DNA of 64,000 nt from Verpa conica. Its lineage: Eukaryota > Ascomycota > Pezizomycetes > Pezizales > Morchellaceae. The notes beneath the pieces are model-generated. The model did not search any database. It saw nothing but the letters and a program-made list of their open reading frames with translations, and was not told where the DNA came from. The translations under genes and the position numbers were made by a program. Numbering within the stretch: position 1 is the stretch's first letter; each line of letters starts with the position of its first letter. The stretch spans positions 2,604,001 to 2,668,000 of the forward strand of contig JAUFSD010000002.1 of NCBI GenBank assembly GCA_033030425.1, written 5' to 3'. Below are positions 24,005 through 36,332 of the stretch, in pieces.

Positions 24005-26523
24005 ATGTTATTACGAAAGCTCCTCCCCGGCAGTTCTGCCTCCTCAACATCATTCAGTTCTCTATCAGCATCATCACTATTATCAGCTACTCTCCTATTC
24101 TCAGCATTTGGCTCCCTGCCGGTCCAGGCGGGCGATGTGCTGGAAACTAATGGCTTCTCATCCTGTCTTGCAACCTCCGACATTACAGTCACCCGAATGA
24201 ATGTCAAGTACGACCGGTCCACCAATGAAGTAACATTCGATCTTGCTGGTTCTTCGCAAAAGCAGCAGAAGGTGACAGCAGTGTTGACCGTCACGGCATA
24301 TGGAAAGGAGGTCTACAGAAACGAGTTTGACCCCTGCGAAAAGAACCTTACCCAGTTATGTCCTCGTATGTTTCCCAATACTAGCAACATGTTTATTGTC
24401 TCTAGAATATGATACTGATACTGTATTCATATAGTACCCCAGGGAACCTTCGCTGCCAAGGACGAAATGGTGATTCCAGACAGCTACGCGTCTATGATTC
24501 CAACAATCGCTTTCCAGGTTCCTGACCTCGACGGTATGGCGAAGCTAGAGTTAATATCTAATGAAGACAATGCGTCACTTGCGTGTCTTCAGTCAGTGGT
24601 ACAGAATGGGAAAACAGCAGATCAGCCTAGTGTAAAATACGTTACCGCCGGTATTGCTGCTGCCGCCTTTGTGCTCTCGGGTATCTCCGCTGCTGGAGCT
24701 GCTGGGGCGGGATCTGGAGCGGGTCCGTCGCCGAACTTTGGAGATGTCATGTTCTGGTTCCAGAATATTGCCATGAACGGGATGATGTCTGTCAGCTACC
24801 CGCCTGTCTACCGGTCTTTTGCAAGTAACTTCGCCTGGTCTACTGGAGTCATCCCTTGGGAATCTATGCAAAGATCGATCGATAACTTCCGTGCTACTAC
24901 TGGTGGTCACCTGGACCATAATTCGATCGACTATTTGTTGAATGCAACTTTAGTATATAGTGCGGATAGCAGCACCGAGTCATCAAACAGCACCAATAGC
25001 ACTACTAGCACTACCCGCCGTAGTCTGGAATGGGCTATTGATGAAATATTCCGCCGTTCTGTTGAAATCAATGGTACAGAGGTTACCACAACTACTACCA
25101 ACACTACAACTACCAATAGCACCGAAACAGCACAAGACAAGGTTATGCACTATGTTGATGGGGTCCAAGCTTATGTCGAGAAATTGCAAATTCCATCGGC
25201 AAACACCTTTATGACCGTCCTGTTAATCTTCTGCATCGTGATAGCCTCAATTGCTGTTTGCATTCTGCTGTTTAAGGTTATCTTGGAAGTTTGGTCCTTC
25301 TTTGCAAGTTTCCCTAAGGCTTTAACTGGTTTCCGCAAGAGGTATTGGGAGTTTTTGGCCATTACCATCGTTAGGCTTGTAAGTAACCTTTCATGGCTAT
25401 TTACTACTAGAAATCTCTAATGATAAGTCATAAATAGGTTTTGATTCTCTACGGAACCTGGACCCTTTACTGCATGTATCAGTTTAGAAATGGCGACTCC
25501 TGGGCTGCACATTTGCTTGCTGGAGTAACTCTCGCTATTTTCACTGGTGTACTTGCTTTCTTTGCAGTTAAGATCTTTATGCTCGCCCGCGCGAAAAAAG
25601 CAGCCGACGCGGAACAGATACATAATATGACTCTAGATGGATCTGGGGAAAAGCCTTCATACGAAAAGCTGTTCGAACACAAGGCTTACATGCGCCGCTA
25701 TGGGTTGTTTTACGATCAATATAAAACTAGCTTCTGGTGGGTATTTTTGCCGTTAATCATCTACGCATTCGCCAAGGGTGCATTCATCGCGCTTGGTGAT
25801 GGACACGGACTTGTCCAAACTGCCGGTCAACTAGGGTGTGAGGTGTTCCTTTTGATTTTATTGCTTTGGAACCGTCCATACAACACAAAAGCAGGAAACG
25901 TCCTGAATACTATTATCGCTGTTGTACGTGTGTTGTCTGTTGGATGTCTTATTGTTTTCGTTGAGGAGTTGGGAATTGCCGCGGACACCAAGACTGTTAC
26001 TGGTATGTGATTACGAATTAGGTCTGGCTTTCTTGAACAATGAGCTGATTTAGTTATAGGCGTCGCCTTAATCGTCATTCAATCCGTCCTCACTGCTGCT
26101 CTTGCTATCTGTATCGCTGTCAACGCAATTTATGTCACCTGCAAGGAGAACCCCCACATCAAGAAACGCAAGGAGATGGAGAAGCAACGCGACGCTGATC
26201 TTACCCCTCTGGGTGCCCGTAACTCACTTCTTGGAGACCCTATGTACCATGGAGCTGGCCCTGATGGAAAGGGTCGGTACTCCCAGACTCCAACTCAAGA
26301 TACTTTTAACTTTAACGATACCAGCGGCCAAGGTAACTTTCCGCTACATCATTTAACGCCTGCGCCCCAGCACACACAACATGGCCGGTCGATGAGTAGT
26401 CATAGCATTTCTCAGATTGGGTTAGTTAATGCGGCAGCCCCCTTCGCGGACAGAGGCCATGAGCGAGATCCAAGTCTACACTATGAGGAAGACTATCGGC
26501 AGCCGGCAGGAAGAATGTATTAG
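24005..26523 (+). CDS. FLC-family TRP-like ion channel / flavin carrier
   Basis: Exons 24005-24365, 24435-25378, 25438-26002 and 26060-26523; phases balance to 777 residues. A Ser-rich leader with a hydrophobic core ends near PVQA-GDV, as a signal peptide would. It is followed by an ML-like domain (about 45-165, with FSSCLATSDITV and paired cysteines FDPCEKN / TQLCP). A long TRP-like domain with about nine membrane segments follows, including FMTVLLIFCIVIASIAVCILLF, and FWWVFLPLIIYAFAKGA with RPYNTKAGNVLN. A cytosolic tail carries DADLTPLGARNSLLGDPMY. The loop before the channel is rich in NST/NTT sequons. The family (yeast Flc1-3, fission yeast Pkd2) acts in ER or plasma membrane in FAD transport, calcium flux and wall integrity. 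The ATG at 24005 has CGCC before it; upstream in-frame codons lack an ATG. Confidence 0.93.
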
Positions 26524-28353
26524 AGAGGTGTTTGATAAAAGTGTTTTAAGGACCTCTAAAAAATCATAGAAATGATTCGGATAGGATGGGGTTAGCGTGG
26601 GGCACTTTACATTTTTTGGTAAACTTAAGTTTTTTTGTTTAATAATTTTTACCCTTTTGGATTGTGTAAATTCGTTGATTAGCGAAAGTACGCAATTCGG
26701 AGGGCTTTGTCTATTTACCTTTCTTTTCGCTTATCTTATTTTTTGTGCAAGTAATTTCTTTTGTTTATTCTTCTTCTTTAACAGGAGTCACATTCAATTA
26801 CATCATCGGGACGGGTATGGGGAAGAGCAGAGTGGCAAGGGGAAGGAAGAGAAGGAGGTTAAAGAATGGATAGATGCCATTCTTAGTCTGGTTTTCCTAA
26901 GGATTGTGGGTTATCCTTTGCTTTTCGTCAAGATATAAAAGGAGGGTATCTGGTTTGTTTTTTATGGGGGGTTGCATTTCCATGGGTTCGAGGTTTACTT
27001 CTATTTCTGTCTTACTATAGCTTTTGCTATTGCCTATTTCACGTTGGCAATGCATAGTTTTTACCCAAACACATTCAACCACATACACTCTTTGTCTTGT
27101 TATTTAAGGGTCCTGTTTTCTTTGAGTCGGGGGTTATTTCTTAGGGTTTTCGGGTGGTCTATCCATGTATAGTTGTGGAGCTTAGCTTGGCGCCATTGGC
27201 TTTTCTCTTCGGGAAGAGAGTAGTATTGAGATTGACGTTTGTATTTGTGATTTTGTGATTATCTATAATATATTGTGAATATTTACCTACTTCTACTGTG
27301 ATAATATCTCGTCATATCAAATCACTCGTCATTATGGGGAGCCAATCCTTGGATTCAGGGTTTAATGTGAAACTTAGTGTAAGGTAAATTCTTAGCCCCA
27401 GCCCCGTATCCCAAAACTAAGACTAAACAACTAGATTATCAATATTGACGCTACTCACCATAGCCACCCACTTCCAGCAGTTCCTACACTTCTACATAGC
27501 CTTGGCGTATCTTGGCACCACCATCACAAGAATGGCTGTGCAAATTCGGTTCGAATGGACAATTCGGAACTACGATCAGGGGTCCCAATGCCGGACTTCC
27601 GGGGCTATCAATGTCTCTTTATTGGATCGCTACGGTACTTGGGTCTCAAATCTCGATATGTATCCGGCTTTTTTTTTTTTTTTTTTTTTAATTCAAGTGA
27701 TTTTATTGTTCTGGGTACAAAATCTGGTATGCAGTATAAACTATGACCTAAGATATGTATCCGGCTACTTGGGCAAATTTTATATCGGGATTTGCTAGTG
27801 TTACAGCTGAATTGGGCGTAAACGACATCTCATCGCCGGTTGGATAGAATGGCTTTCTTCCCCCGCAGTTTATCGATAAATAATCTGTTCTCAAGAGTGG
27901 GCATAGTCTCTCCCAGCTCAAGGAGTGTTCAATGCCTAACCGATTGGAATTGTAATTACATATACATATAGATTCTTTTACTAGTCAAGGGCCTGTTGGA
28001 CAGGGAAAGATAAAACCACGCGGACGCCAGGAATAAATTAATTAATCATGGATACATGGAGCCCTAGAGCGCGAATGCCAGGAAATAGGCTTAGGAAGAT
28101 AGCAATGCTTACTTACCAGGAAACCTGTAAATGAATAAGTATGTGCTAAGGGTTTTAGAGGTTTTTGGCTAGGTAATGACCTATTCAATCTTTTAAGGCT
28201 GAATTAACCCGCTAAAAATATTTACACAACCGAATTAGGCATAAATACCAATTCAAAATAGATAAATAATGAGGTATACTTAGTATCGGGTCGATTTCCC
28301 CAGGCGTAGAGGCAATTTGTAATAAAGTATAAAAAAATCATTTTACAATCATG
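26524..28353. other. intergenic region with poly-T retroposed fragment
   Basis: 3' flank of the FLC-like gene, T-rich for about 500 bp, followed by non-coding sequence. It contains the retroposed mRNA tail described at 27655-27766. No gene recognised. Confidence 0.45.
27655..27766 (-). mobile_element. retroposed mRNA 3' end flanked by 15-bp target-site duplications
   Basis: Two exact copies of GATATGTATCCGGCT (27655-27669 and 27752-27766) flank an 82-bp insert. The insert starts on the plus strand with 20 T (27670-27689). Read on the minus strand it is about 62 bp of unique sequence, an AATAAA signal (27702-27707) about 12 nt before the tail, then poly-A and the duplicated target. This is the layout expected of a 5'-truncated processed retrocopy made by target-primed reverse transcription. 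The source transcript is not identifiable here, and no coding part remains. Confidence 0.75.
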
Positions 28354-28450
28354 GCCCGGTTGGTCTAGTGGTATGATTGTCGCTTCGGGTTCCCCCGGGA
28401 ATTAAATTCTCAAATGTGACAGGTCTCCGGTTCGATCCCGGAATCGGGCC
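28354..28450 (+). tRNA. tRNA-Pro (anticodon CGG), with intron
   Basis: The acceptor stem GCCCGGT (28354-28360) pairs with ATCGGGC (28443-28449); the discriminator is C. The A box TGGTCTAGTGG and B box GGTTCGATCCC are both canonical. The anticodon stem GTCGC/GTGAC (28379-28383 and 28416-28420, one G-T pair) encloses the loop TTCGGG+T, with anticodon CGG at 28386-28388. A 25-nt intron (28390-28414) sits one base 3' of the anticodon, the normal eukaryotic position, and holds a CCCCCG run able to pair with the anticodon. A TTTT Pol III terminator follows directly. Identity rests on the anticodon and on similarity to eukaryotic tRNA-Pro. Confidence 0.95.
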
Positions 28451-28454
28451 TTTT
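28451..28454 (+). terminator. RNA polymerase III terminator of tRNA-Pro
   Basis: A TTTT run begins immediately after the discriminator base, as expected for Pol III termination. Confidence 0.75.
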
Positions 28455-30477
28455 CTTACTTTTTATTCCTGACATCTTTCTTAGAGTATTACTCGAATAG
28501 ACATAAGAATTAGCAGCATGTGACGTCGGAGAAGAACTGGGAGTATGATAGTGAATTCATAGCTCATCACTCGATTACTCCAGCCATGATCGCAGTATGC
28601 GCTGTCTAGTGAATAGTCCTAAATTTCGCCTATAGAGTCTGAGACATCCTTTTAGAGCAAAAAAACATTTAATCCAATAAATGCAACGAGATATAGCGCT
28701 TACTAGGGGATTGCTCACTGAGAATGTCTTGGATGTGGGATCGGGGGAGGAAGACACTGACTGATATAGGTAGGACCAGGTATAGTACCAACAATCGGAG
28801 ACAGTACTTTCTCATACCTTCCGATCTTATCAGGGTCTTAGTTGGATTTCAAATTTCCAAGACCCAATCCTGGAAACATTAAAGAAGTCTTTGCCGGTGT
28901 CAAAAAACTAACCCGTATGAAGTCATGATTTGCGAATCTCCTAGTCCAAGGACCAACGTCAACTACCGAATCAGTTAGCAGATATCAATTGCGGCCAAAT
29001 ATTGGTAGGTGCGTATGCATCTTAGGTACAACATCTTATTTTACTCCACTCCGTCGCATGAAATCACGAAGAAGCCTTACCCCGCAGTTGGCAATTGTCC
29101 AAATGGCGATTTCAAGGCCAACTAAGCGAGAATCATAAACAATGGCGGGATAAGTTCCAATGAAGGTTTAGTGTTGGTCAAACGATGGGGACTAAGTTGT
29201 ATTTTGCATCTGCAACTCGGAGATCACCGTGGTGGTGGTGGTACTGACTCGCCTAATCAACATTTTTCTGGAGTAATAGCTACAGTAATTTTTTTCCAGT
29301 ATCCCTACCCAACCCTAAGGGGCTGAAGTTTAAGGCGACAAAGTCTTAGACATAGCAAGACTTTTATAGCTGAGTATATTTTTTTGCCAAGTGTCAGCGA
29401 GAGGATTAGAAGCGCCAACAGTGTACATATGGTAGTACGACAGACGCCTTCATCATATGGGAGCACTCGTTGCACCTCAAAGTAGTGAGCAATATATAGA
29501 GTCGCTCATGATGTATGACGAATATAGGATGTGGGCTGGTAGTGAAAGTCAAAAAGGTCAAAGCTCTGATTTCTTCTAGCTATTTAGAGAGTCCCCCTAA
29601 TTACTTGTAGCTTCGCCAATTGTTTTTTTTGATAGTTTTGGGTTTTTTTATTTATTTATTTGAGCTGATTTCTAGTCTTTGGTGAAACCTGCGATGTGTC
29701 CGAGGAGTAAGAAAACTTGGACACGTAAGTGTTGCATAAGAGGCTTTATTGGAGGCGATGTCCCTGGTGAGAAAAAGTATGCCTATCGCTTCGTGAGAAT
29801 GGCACTTGCATGTTCAGGCTCTTGCCTGCCCCGAGTATAGTATACCGCCTGCATAAAAAAAAGGATATCACCAACAATCACTCTTATCTTTATATCATTC
29901 GATTGTAGTCGGGGTTTCCATCTCGATGTTTTTACGGATATTCCTCTTTTGGGGGTTTCTATTCCCTCCTGCCTTTTTTTTCCCCTGGTGGTGATGGCTG
30001 AGACTGATAAAGGCAGATGCCGGGCCGTATCCTTACGCGCTATCTCGTCATCATATGCCCTATTATGTACGCTGATTGGTGGATCGAGGGTAGGCAAAAC
30101 TTGTCGACGGCGATACTGGTCAGGTGCATGCAGGATCCAATGCAGAAGCCTATTACTTAAAGACAACATCTCAGGGCCGTTTTGAAACCACAAAATGCCG
30201 CTGGGATGGGTTTAGCTATACTGCGTTTGCGATTGGAGGAACAGGGGTCTGGAGTAAGTATCACCCCAAGTGCTTCTCGTACCTGTTGGGTATCGACACT
30301 ATAGGTAATTGCGGAGAGGTGGCCGTACTTTTGGCTTCGTAAGATATTCGACTTGCTCCTTATGCTCTACACGTATATAGTGCCCCAATTCCACCTCAAT
30401 TCCACCCAAGTTCTCCAACTATATTACTTCAATTCCAATCATACCCAATTCATCAGCTATAAATCCTTTCTATCACA
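28455..30477. other. intergenic region with a possible small-gene remnant
   Basis: Mostly non-coding. At 30105-30342 (+) an open stretch reads as a Cys-containing peptide (TGQVHAGSNAEAYY, KCRWDGFSYTAFAIGGTGVW, and KCFSYLLG with a later IGNCGEVAVLL), stopped at 30342. It may follow an acceptor at about 30095, but no convincing first exon is seen. The overlapping minus-strand ORF 29783-30193 is not supported. The last 130 bp form the promoter of the MetE-like gene. Confidence 0.3.
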
Positions 30478-32023
30478 ATGCCTATCCCAACTGAAGTCGT
30501 GGGATCTCTCCCCCGTCCCCAAAAACTTCAGGCTGTGTTTGCCGCCTGTGATAATGGAGAGGTATAGTGTTTTTCTGTACTCATGTTTGGATCAGTTATG
30601 CTGATTCGAAATAGGCAAGTATCGAGCAGCTCCAGGCAGCCCAGGATGAAGCTTGCAAGGACTCCATTGAGCGCATGGAGGCAGCCGGCCAGTCATTTGT
30701 GACCGATGGGGAGCAGCGTGCTAGTAGCTTTGCTACCTACCCACTTGCCGATACTCTGGGTGGTACTGGCCTTGCCGATACCCTAGCTGGGGATGGACAG
30801 TACTTGTTAGTATCCAAGCACAATTGGGGTGGACAAGTGATTGTAGGGAAACTCTTGGGATGGTTTTACTAATGGTTTTTTAGTGCTATCTTCGAAGATG
30901 GGCATCACCGCCAGCTTCCACGCCTGGTCAAGGGCCCCTTCCGATATAAGAATTATGCAGCGGATTACCTCACAAAGTCAATGACCTATGCTAAAAAGCC
31001 TATGAAGCAAGCTGTTATTGCTCCGAGTATGCTGAGTCTGTTGTACCCGCTCGATCAAGATTTGCCAGGTTATTCTAGGGAGGAGTTCCTCTCAGATTTG
31101 GTAAACGAATGTGAAAAAGATATCCGGTTGTGTTTCCAAGGTTGCCCACCTTTGGTATGCAATAATTAAATGATATTTCTGACCTGAATATTTCGTATAG
31201 CTGGAGCCCAAAGAGTCTCTGTTGATTTCACTGAAGGTGGTATCTTTCTGTTTCTAAACTTTGCTGCTTCATAGATTCATGGGCTCTCACTCGCTACAAA
31301 TAGTGATTCTTATACTCACAACTTATTTAGGACGTCTCGCTTTGAAGAATGACCCTAGAAACCCCTGGACTGGTCGAAACATGCTCGATTCCTTCGTCGA
31401 GCTGAACAACCGTGTCTTCGCTCGATTTTCTGCTGAAGAGCGTAAGAATATCGGTGTTCACACTTGCCCAGGTGGAGACTGTGATTCTGTGCATAGTATC
31501 GACGTCGACTATAGCGCTCTGTAATTATCACCAATTCCAATACCATTGACTAGAGCTGTACTGATTTTGGTAATGATAATAAACAGTTTGCCTAGCATGT
31601 TTAAGATGAATGTAGGTTACTTCCTGGTTCAGATCGCCAGTGAGACCGATAAAGAGAAAGTCTACAAGCTGTGTGGAGAGCACTCCCGAGAGGATGCAGA
31701 AGGTGTTGCACAGGTTAGATTTCCCACCTAAGGAGACCATTTGGTATAAGTGCTAAACTATCAAGGTTGTCTTCATTGGTGTGATCAACACCCTGCAGCC
31801 CCGTGTCGAGACCGCAGAAGAGGTCTGTGAAGCTCTCGTGACGGCCGCAAAGTACATCCCACCACACAGACTAGGTGCCACAGATGATTGTGGTTTCAGT
31901 CCATTTAGCATTGATGTGAAACCTAGACATGGTGGACCTGATGTGGCGAGAGATGTGGCGTTCGCAAAGATTAAGGCAAGAATTGAGGGTGCAAAGATGG
32001 CGAGTGAGAAACTAAAGGTTTGA
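30478..32023 (+). CDS. MetE C-terminal-like (cobalamin-independent) methyltransferase, 7 exons
   Basis: Exons 30478-30561, 30615-30805, 30884-31140, 31201-31236, 31331-31520, 31587-31713, 31766-32023; phases balance to 380 residues. The protein begins MPIPTEVVGSLPRPQKLQ, the usual start of this family, with VTDGEQRASSF and the RVSVDFTEGRLALK barrel strand. The likely zinc ligands are His233 and Cys235 (VHTCPGGD) and Cys337 (DDCGFSPF), matching the His-x-Cys...Cys pattern of MetE-like enzymes. It contains only the catalytic barrel, as in bacterial YxjG/YxjH, not the two-barrel MetE. These proteins move a methyl or alkyl group to a thiol; the substrate of the fungal members is not established. 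Introns are short, including one 36-nt exon. Function beyond the family is inference. Confidence 0.9.
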
Positions 32024-33674
32024 TACGGGATTTGTGGATATTGGAAGCAATTGTATGAATTATTCTTGGGTGATCAGAAATTACGATTATAAATTCCAAA
32101 AAATAGAAGTAGATGAGCCGAAAGTCCATTGCCAGCCTCTTATCGCTTTTATCTTCCGCACGTATGTGGTGTGGTGTTGACTTTCTTTCTAGCTATATAG
32201 GGAGTGCAGTATCATAATCCATAGACTATCTAAGAATGTCAACTATTGAGATCGACCGCCTGTCTATAAATATTAGTATGTAATCTTACAAATAGCAGTA
32301 AAAGTCCGGGGCTAACTTTAGCCCATAGCTATTTTATAGCAAGAAAAAACACCAGTATTTTTTTAACCGGGTCTACAATCTACAATCTAGTATGATTCTT
32401 CCTTAAATTCATAATAGAGATGACTTTACTGTAGACCATTTAAATATCCTATAGGGTATAGTCAGCTCCGGGTAATCTTGTAGTACTGGCAAGATGAGTG
32501 AGGAGATAATTGCCGTGAGAAAGCTATGTCCCTAGGTGATACCTGGGGTGAATAAATAAATACATGGAGCCCTAAGGCTAAGGCATTTGATGCATGGGCT
32601 ATTTTACTAACACCAGGATAAATTAAAAAGAGTGTCTGAGTTTGAGGTATAAATAAATCATAGATAGAATTAGCCAATAAGTTTTAAAGAGATATTACTT
32701 AAAAGTAAACAAGTTGATCTATTTCTAGGCGGATTATATTAAGCTTATAGTGTGGTATGTATTAGCGCGGAATTAAACTACTAAAGCTTGATATTTTTCT
32801 AAGCATGTATTTATCAAGATTTTTTTTAATTACAGCCAAGTGCCGTATAGATCTCATGAAAAACGCTAGCTACTTTAGACTGTAAGTGTGATCACAGATG
32901 ATTCAATGTTGTCGTAACACCAATCGACAGACCAAACCAGATGATGATATTGCTAACTACTCTCCGAGGTCTAAAAGCTAATCATGAGTTGGTGACACCT
33001 TGCACCATTGCTAGCCTAATCACCAGCGCCAGTGCCACACTACGTGTAGTCTTGGGTTGTCAATTCAGGGCCTAGGGAAGGGAAGGGAAAAAATATTCAC
33101 ATAAACCATGCAATCTATAATCCATCCATTAAAGCCTAAGGGATAATTGTTTGCCTATTACTTATCGCTCTAGCTAGTTGATTCAAAAAGTCCCCTTAAA
33201 GCAACCTCATCTGGATCATATATATGCGGTGATTCCATCTTGGTCTCGTATATCTGCTTATGCGAATTTTATATCAAGTTGTGCTCTAGAAATATTTCTA
33301 AACTATGGCTACACAATAATGCTCCTCATCTTGGAAGTCCTATTTCTTAGGGACCTCTGTGAGATTCTATATTATTGTTATCCCTCCAATAAAGGGTTGG
33401 GGGTAAGTTATCCAAGTGTCACCAATGAAGTACCAGTCTCGGTAATTCTAAGTGAGACCAAAGTAACCTATCTTTAGGTCAAATACCCAAACTGTAAACA
33501 TGTGTCCTCCCAAGCCATTTCCCGCTTCCTTTCCGTATTCCATATAATGACCAGGCTAGAGGGTATGAACAGAACAAAAAGTCAAATATGCAACAAGGAA
33601 TAAAAATTCCATCCTGTAAAATTACACCTATCTATCTCAAAAATAGGAAGAAAACATCATAACCCCCTCTATAT
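32024..33674. other. AT-rich intergenic region
   Basis: Lies between the 3' ends of the MetE-like gene (+) and the DnaJ gene (-). A phrase TACATGGAGCCCTA near 32562 also occurs near 28053, so this may be debris of a dispersed repeat. No gene recognised. Confidence 0.4.
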
Positions 33675-35072
33675 CTACAACTCATCCTTCTCACCACCTT
33701 TTGCACTCTTCCCCTGCTTGAGCTCCACCCCAACCTTCTTCCTCCATTTCTCAAATACCGCCGCAATATCCTTGCGCATTCCACTTTCCATTTCATCAGG
33801 TAGGATAACTACATACTCCACCATTAAATCACCATACTCATCCATACCTTCGCTCCTGTATACCGGCATTCCCTCACCCTTAACCGTCTCCACAAAGCCT
33901 GGCTGAATAGTCTGTCCCTTTCTCCGCCCAAGGTGAATTTCGTGACCATCAAGATGAGTAAGGTTGCGGGTCCAGTCACCAAGAAGCGCTTCTCGGAGTG
34001 AGAGGACCTCTTTCCAGAACAGGTGCTCTCCGCGACGGCGGAACCAGGTTCCATCTGGGATTTCACTTTCGTGTTCGTGGGTGTCTTCATCAACTTCGAC
34101 ATGACTATCGGCGGGTTTTTCGTGAACATGAACGATAAGGTCACCGGCGACCCACTCAGGAGATTCGTCGGCTTCGTTTTCAAACTGTATTCTGATGCCT
34201 CGAGGAGCTCCTTTTTCGACGGAGAGGGTATGTGTTGTTACTTTCCGGACGACGCGATTCCCGTTACACACTTTACATGGGTGTGCAATGATCTGACCTT
34301 TTCCACCGCAGCGGTCACACATAGTCTGCACCTGTTGGAAGATCCCAGGGGCGAGCATATGTTTTACCACTCTCACCCCACGGCCTCCACACTCATTACA
34401 AGTATCCATATGGCCGTCATGACTCCCTGACCCATCACATTCCTCACAGATCATCTGCTTTTCTACGCTAAACTCCTTTTCGGCACCCTTATAGAAGTCC
34501 GCGAGTGGGATCTCAACACGGACTTCCATATTCGGACCCTTTCTCATTCCACGTTCGCCGCCATTGAAGTGCCCACTACCGCCAAAGAAGCGTGAGAAGA
34601 GGTCAAAGGGATCGTGATGACCTCCACCACCACCGGATTTATGACGTTGGAGGCCTTCAGCGCCATGTTGATCATAAATGCGGCGGGAATCGGTGTCAGA
34701 GAGGGCTTCATAGGCTTCAGCGATTTCAACGAACTTTTGGTGCGCTGAGGAGTCGTTGCTGAATTGAAGAAGGTTGTTAGTAGGCTAGGAAGGTGGGGGA
34801 GGGTTAGGTGTGGGAGACAAACGGATTCTTATCCGGGTGAAATTTCTTAGAGAGTTTTCGGTAGGCACGTTTTATGTCTCGGTCATCCGCGGATTTATCT
34901 AGTCCCAATAGCTACTCGCCCGAAGGTGTTAGCTCTTTGTCCGCTGTAGCCTTAATATAAATTCCAATCGCCCCACCGGCACAAGAAATAGAGGACCCAA
35001 GCTTACTTTGTAATAATCCTGTGCCAGCACCAGCGGCAGCAGTGCCAGCAGCAGAGCTGTTATGAGCCTCAT
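33675..35072 (-). CDS. SCJ1: ER-luminal type I DnaJ (Hsp40) co-chaperone, Scj1-like
   Basis: Coding order 35007-35072, 34823-34911, 33675-34758; phases balance to 412 residues. A signal peptide ([17 protein letters not shown]) is cleaved just before QDYYKLLGL, the J-domain start. HPD lies at 47-49, then a Gly-rich [19 protein letters not shown] linker. Four zinc-finger repeats start near residue 156: [24 protein letters not shown] and a degenerate CKVCNGNR. The C-terminal substrate domain ends in KDEL, the ER retention signal. It should recruit the ER Hsp70 (Kar2/BiP) to misfolded proteins, like yeast Scj1, which also ends in KDEL. The first exon codes almost exactly for the signal peptide. 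The second intron uses a weak donor, GTTTGT, forced by the J-domain frame. An E-box lies about 226 bp upstream. Confidence 0.95.
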
Positions 35073-35298
35073 CTAGAAGAGCTGTTATAAGGCGCTCTCA
35101 CGCCAGTAGAGATAAGGAGAGGAAGGAAGAAAGGGAAGAGATCGGTTTGGGGGGGTTAGGCCACTACGTGTAGAGAAAGAGTCGCGTGGTCGAGGTGGTG
35201 GGAAATCAGGATGGTTTAAGGTGCTTGAGGAGACGTGTTGGAAAGCTTGGTTGCCTTTGAAGATACCACCGTGTCCCAGACCCGCGACGAGGGCATTG

Positions 35299-35306
35299 TC
35301 ACGTGA
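35299..35306. promoter_or_regulatory. E-box palindrome TCACGTGA upstream of the ER DnaJ gene
   Basis: Exact palindrome, preceded by G (GTCACGTGA), 226 bp upstream of the DnaJ start codon. This is a plausible bHLH site; regulation is inferred. Confidence 0.3.
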
Positions 35307-36332
35307 TGTAGCACAGTGCTTAGCACAATAGGGTTGTTTTGTGACTGGAGGCAATACGTCCCTTAAAGCAAATCCAGGTGTAAGTATATGTAGAATAGTG
35401 GTAAAGGACTAAAACAATAGAAGTCATGACCCTTTATGTAAATGCTGACAAAACTCCTGAGGTTTCTAGTCATGAACAATCACTCGTTGGAGACCACTCT
35501 AGATATGTACATTGATGGGCCACTAGAAGAATTAATCTATTCGTTGTATCTACAAGTTTCTAGAACAAGCAGGCTACTTATAGGTATATGTATATAGAGC
35601 CCAAAGAAAAACATAGGCGTGCCATTAGATAGAGTAGCGCCTTATTCATACGATATAGTATAATATACGCCGGCACGATTTTCTTCTAGTAATGACATGA
35701 TATTCTCACCTCGAATTTAACCCAACTTTCCTGTATTTAGTCTATAGCCACATATTTATATTGGGGTATAATTATCCCTAGCTAGTTATGAATTAGTAAT
35801 AGCTTTCCTACCAGGGATCTCATATTATAAACCGATAAAACCGTTTAATGAGAAAAAACCAAAAAACCAAAAAAAACCGATAAAACCGAAGCCAGAATAT
35901 TACTAATTATATTAAAATGAAATAAATGTATACCGCCTTGCTAAATTTACCCATGTCTAGAGGAAAAATGGCCTAGTAGATTATAACTTCGATAACTATT
36001 ATCTCAGCATAGTATATATTCACCGCTCAGGTTATTAAGTATCCAGTTAATTGGCGGGATTTTACTAAAAGGACCGGGGCTGCGCTATATGTATGTAGTA
36101 TCTAAATATTTACATCTATCGTGATTGTAAGTGGTAAGATGAATTAAAAACAATCTAGGCTTTCCTTTGTCCTTTTTTTTCGATCCTACTGATCGCAGGT
36201 TCTTAGGTTTAGTACCTAGGCCTGTGTACTATGATTGGGGAATTCTTTGGGCATTAATTGCGAGGAAACGAAAAGTACCCCACAAAGCACATAACTCAAA
36301 GTAAATATCTTAAGTAGTACTAAAAATCCCGC

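Noticed and set aside
27445..27798. ORF of 117 codons crossing the poly-T tract
   Set aside because: It depends on a homopolymer translated as Phe and runs through the retroposed insert; no family features.
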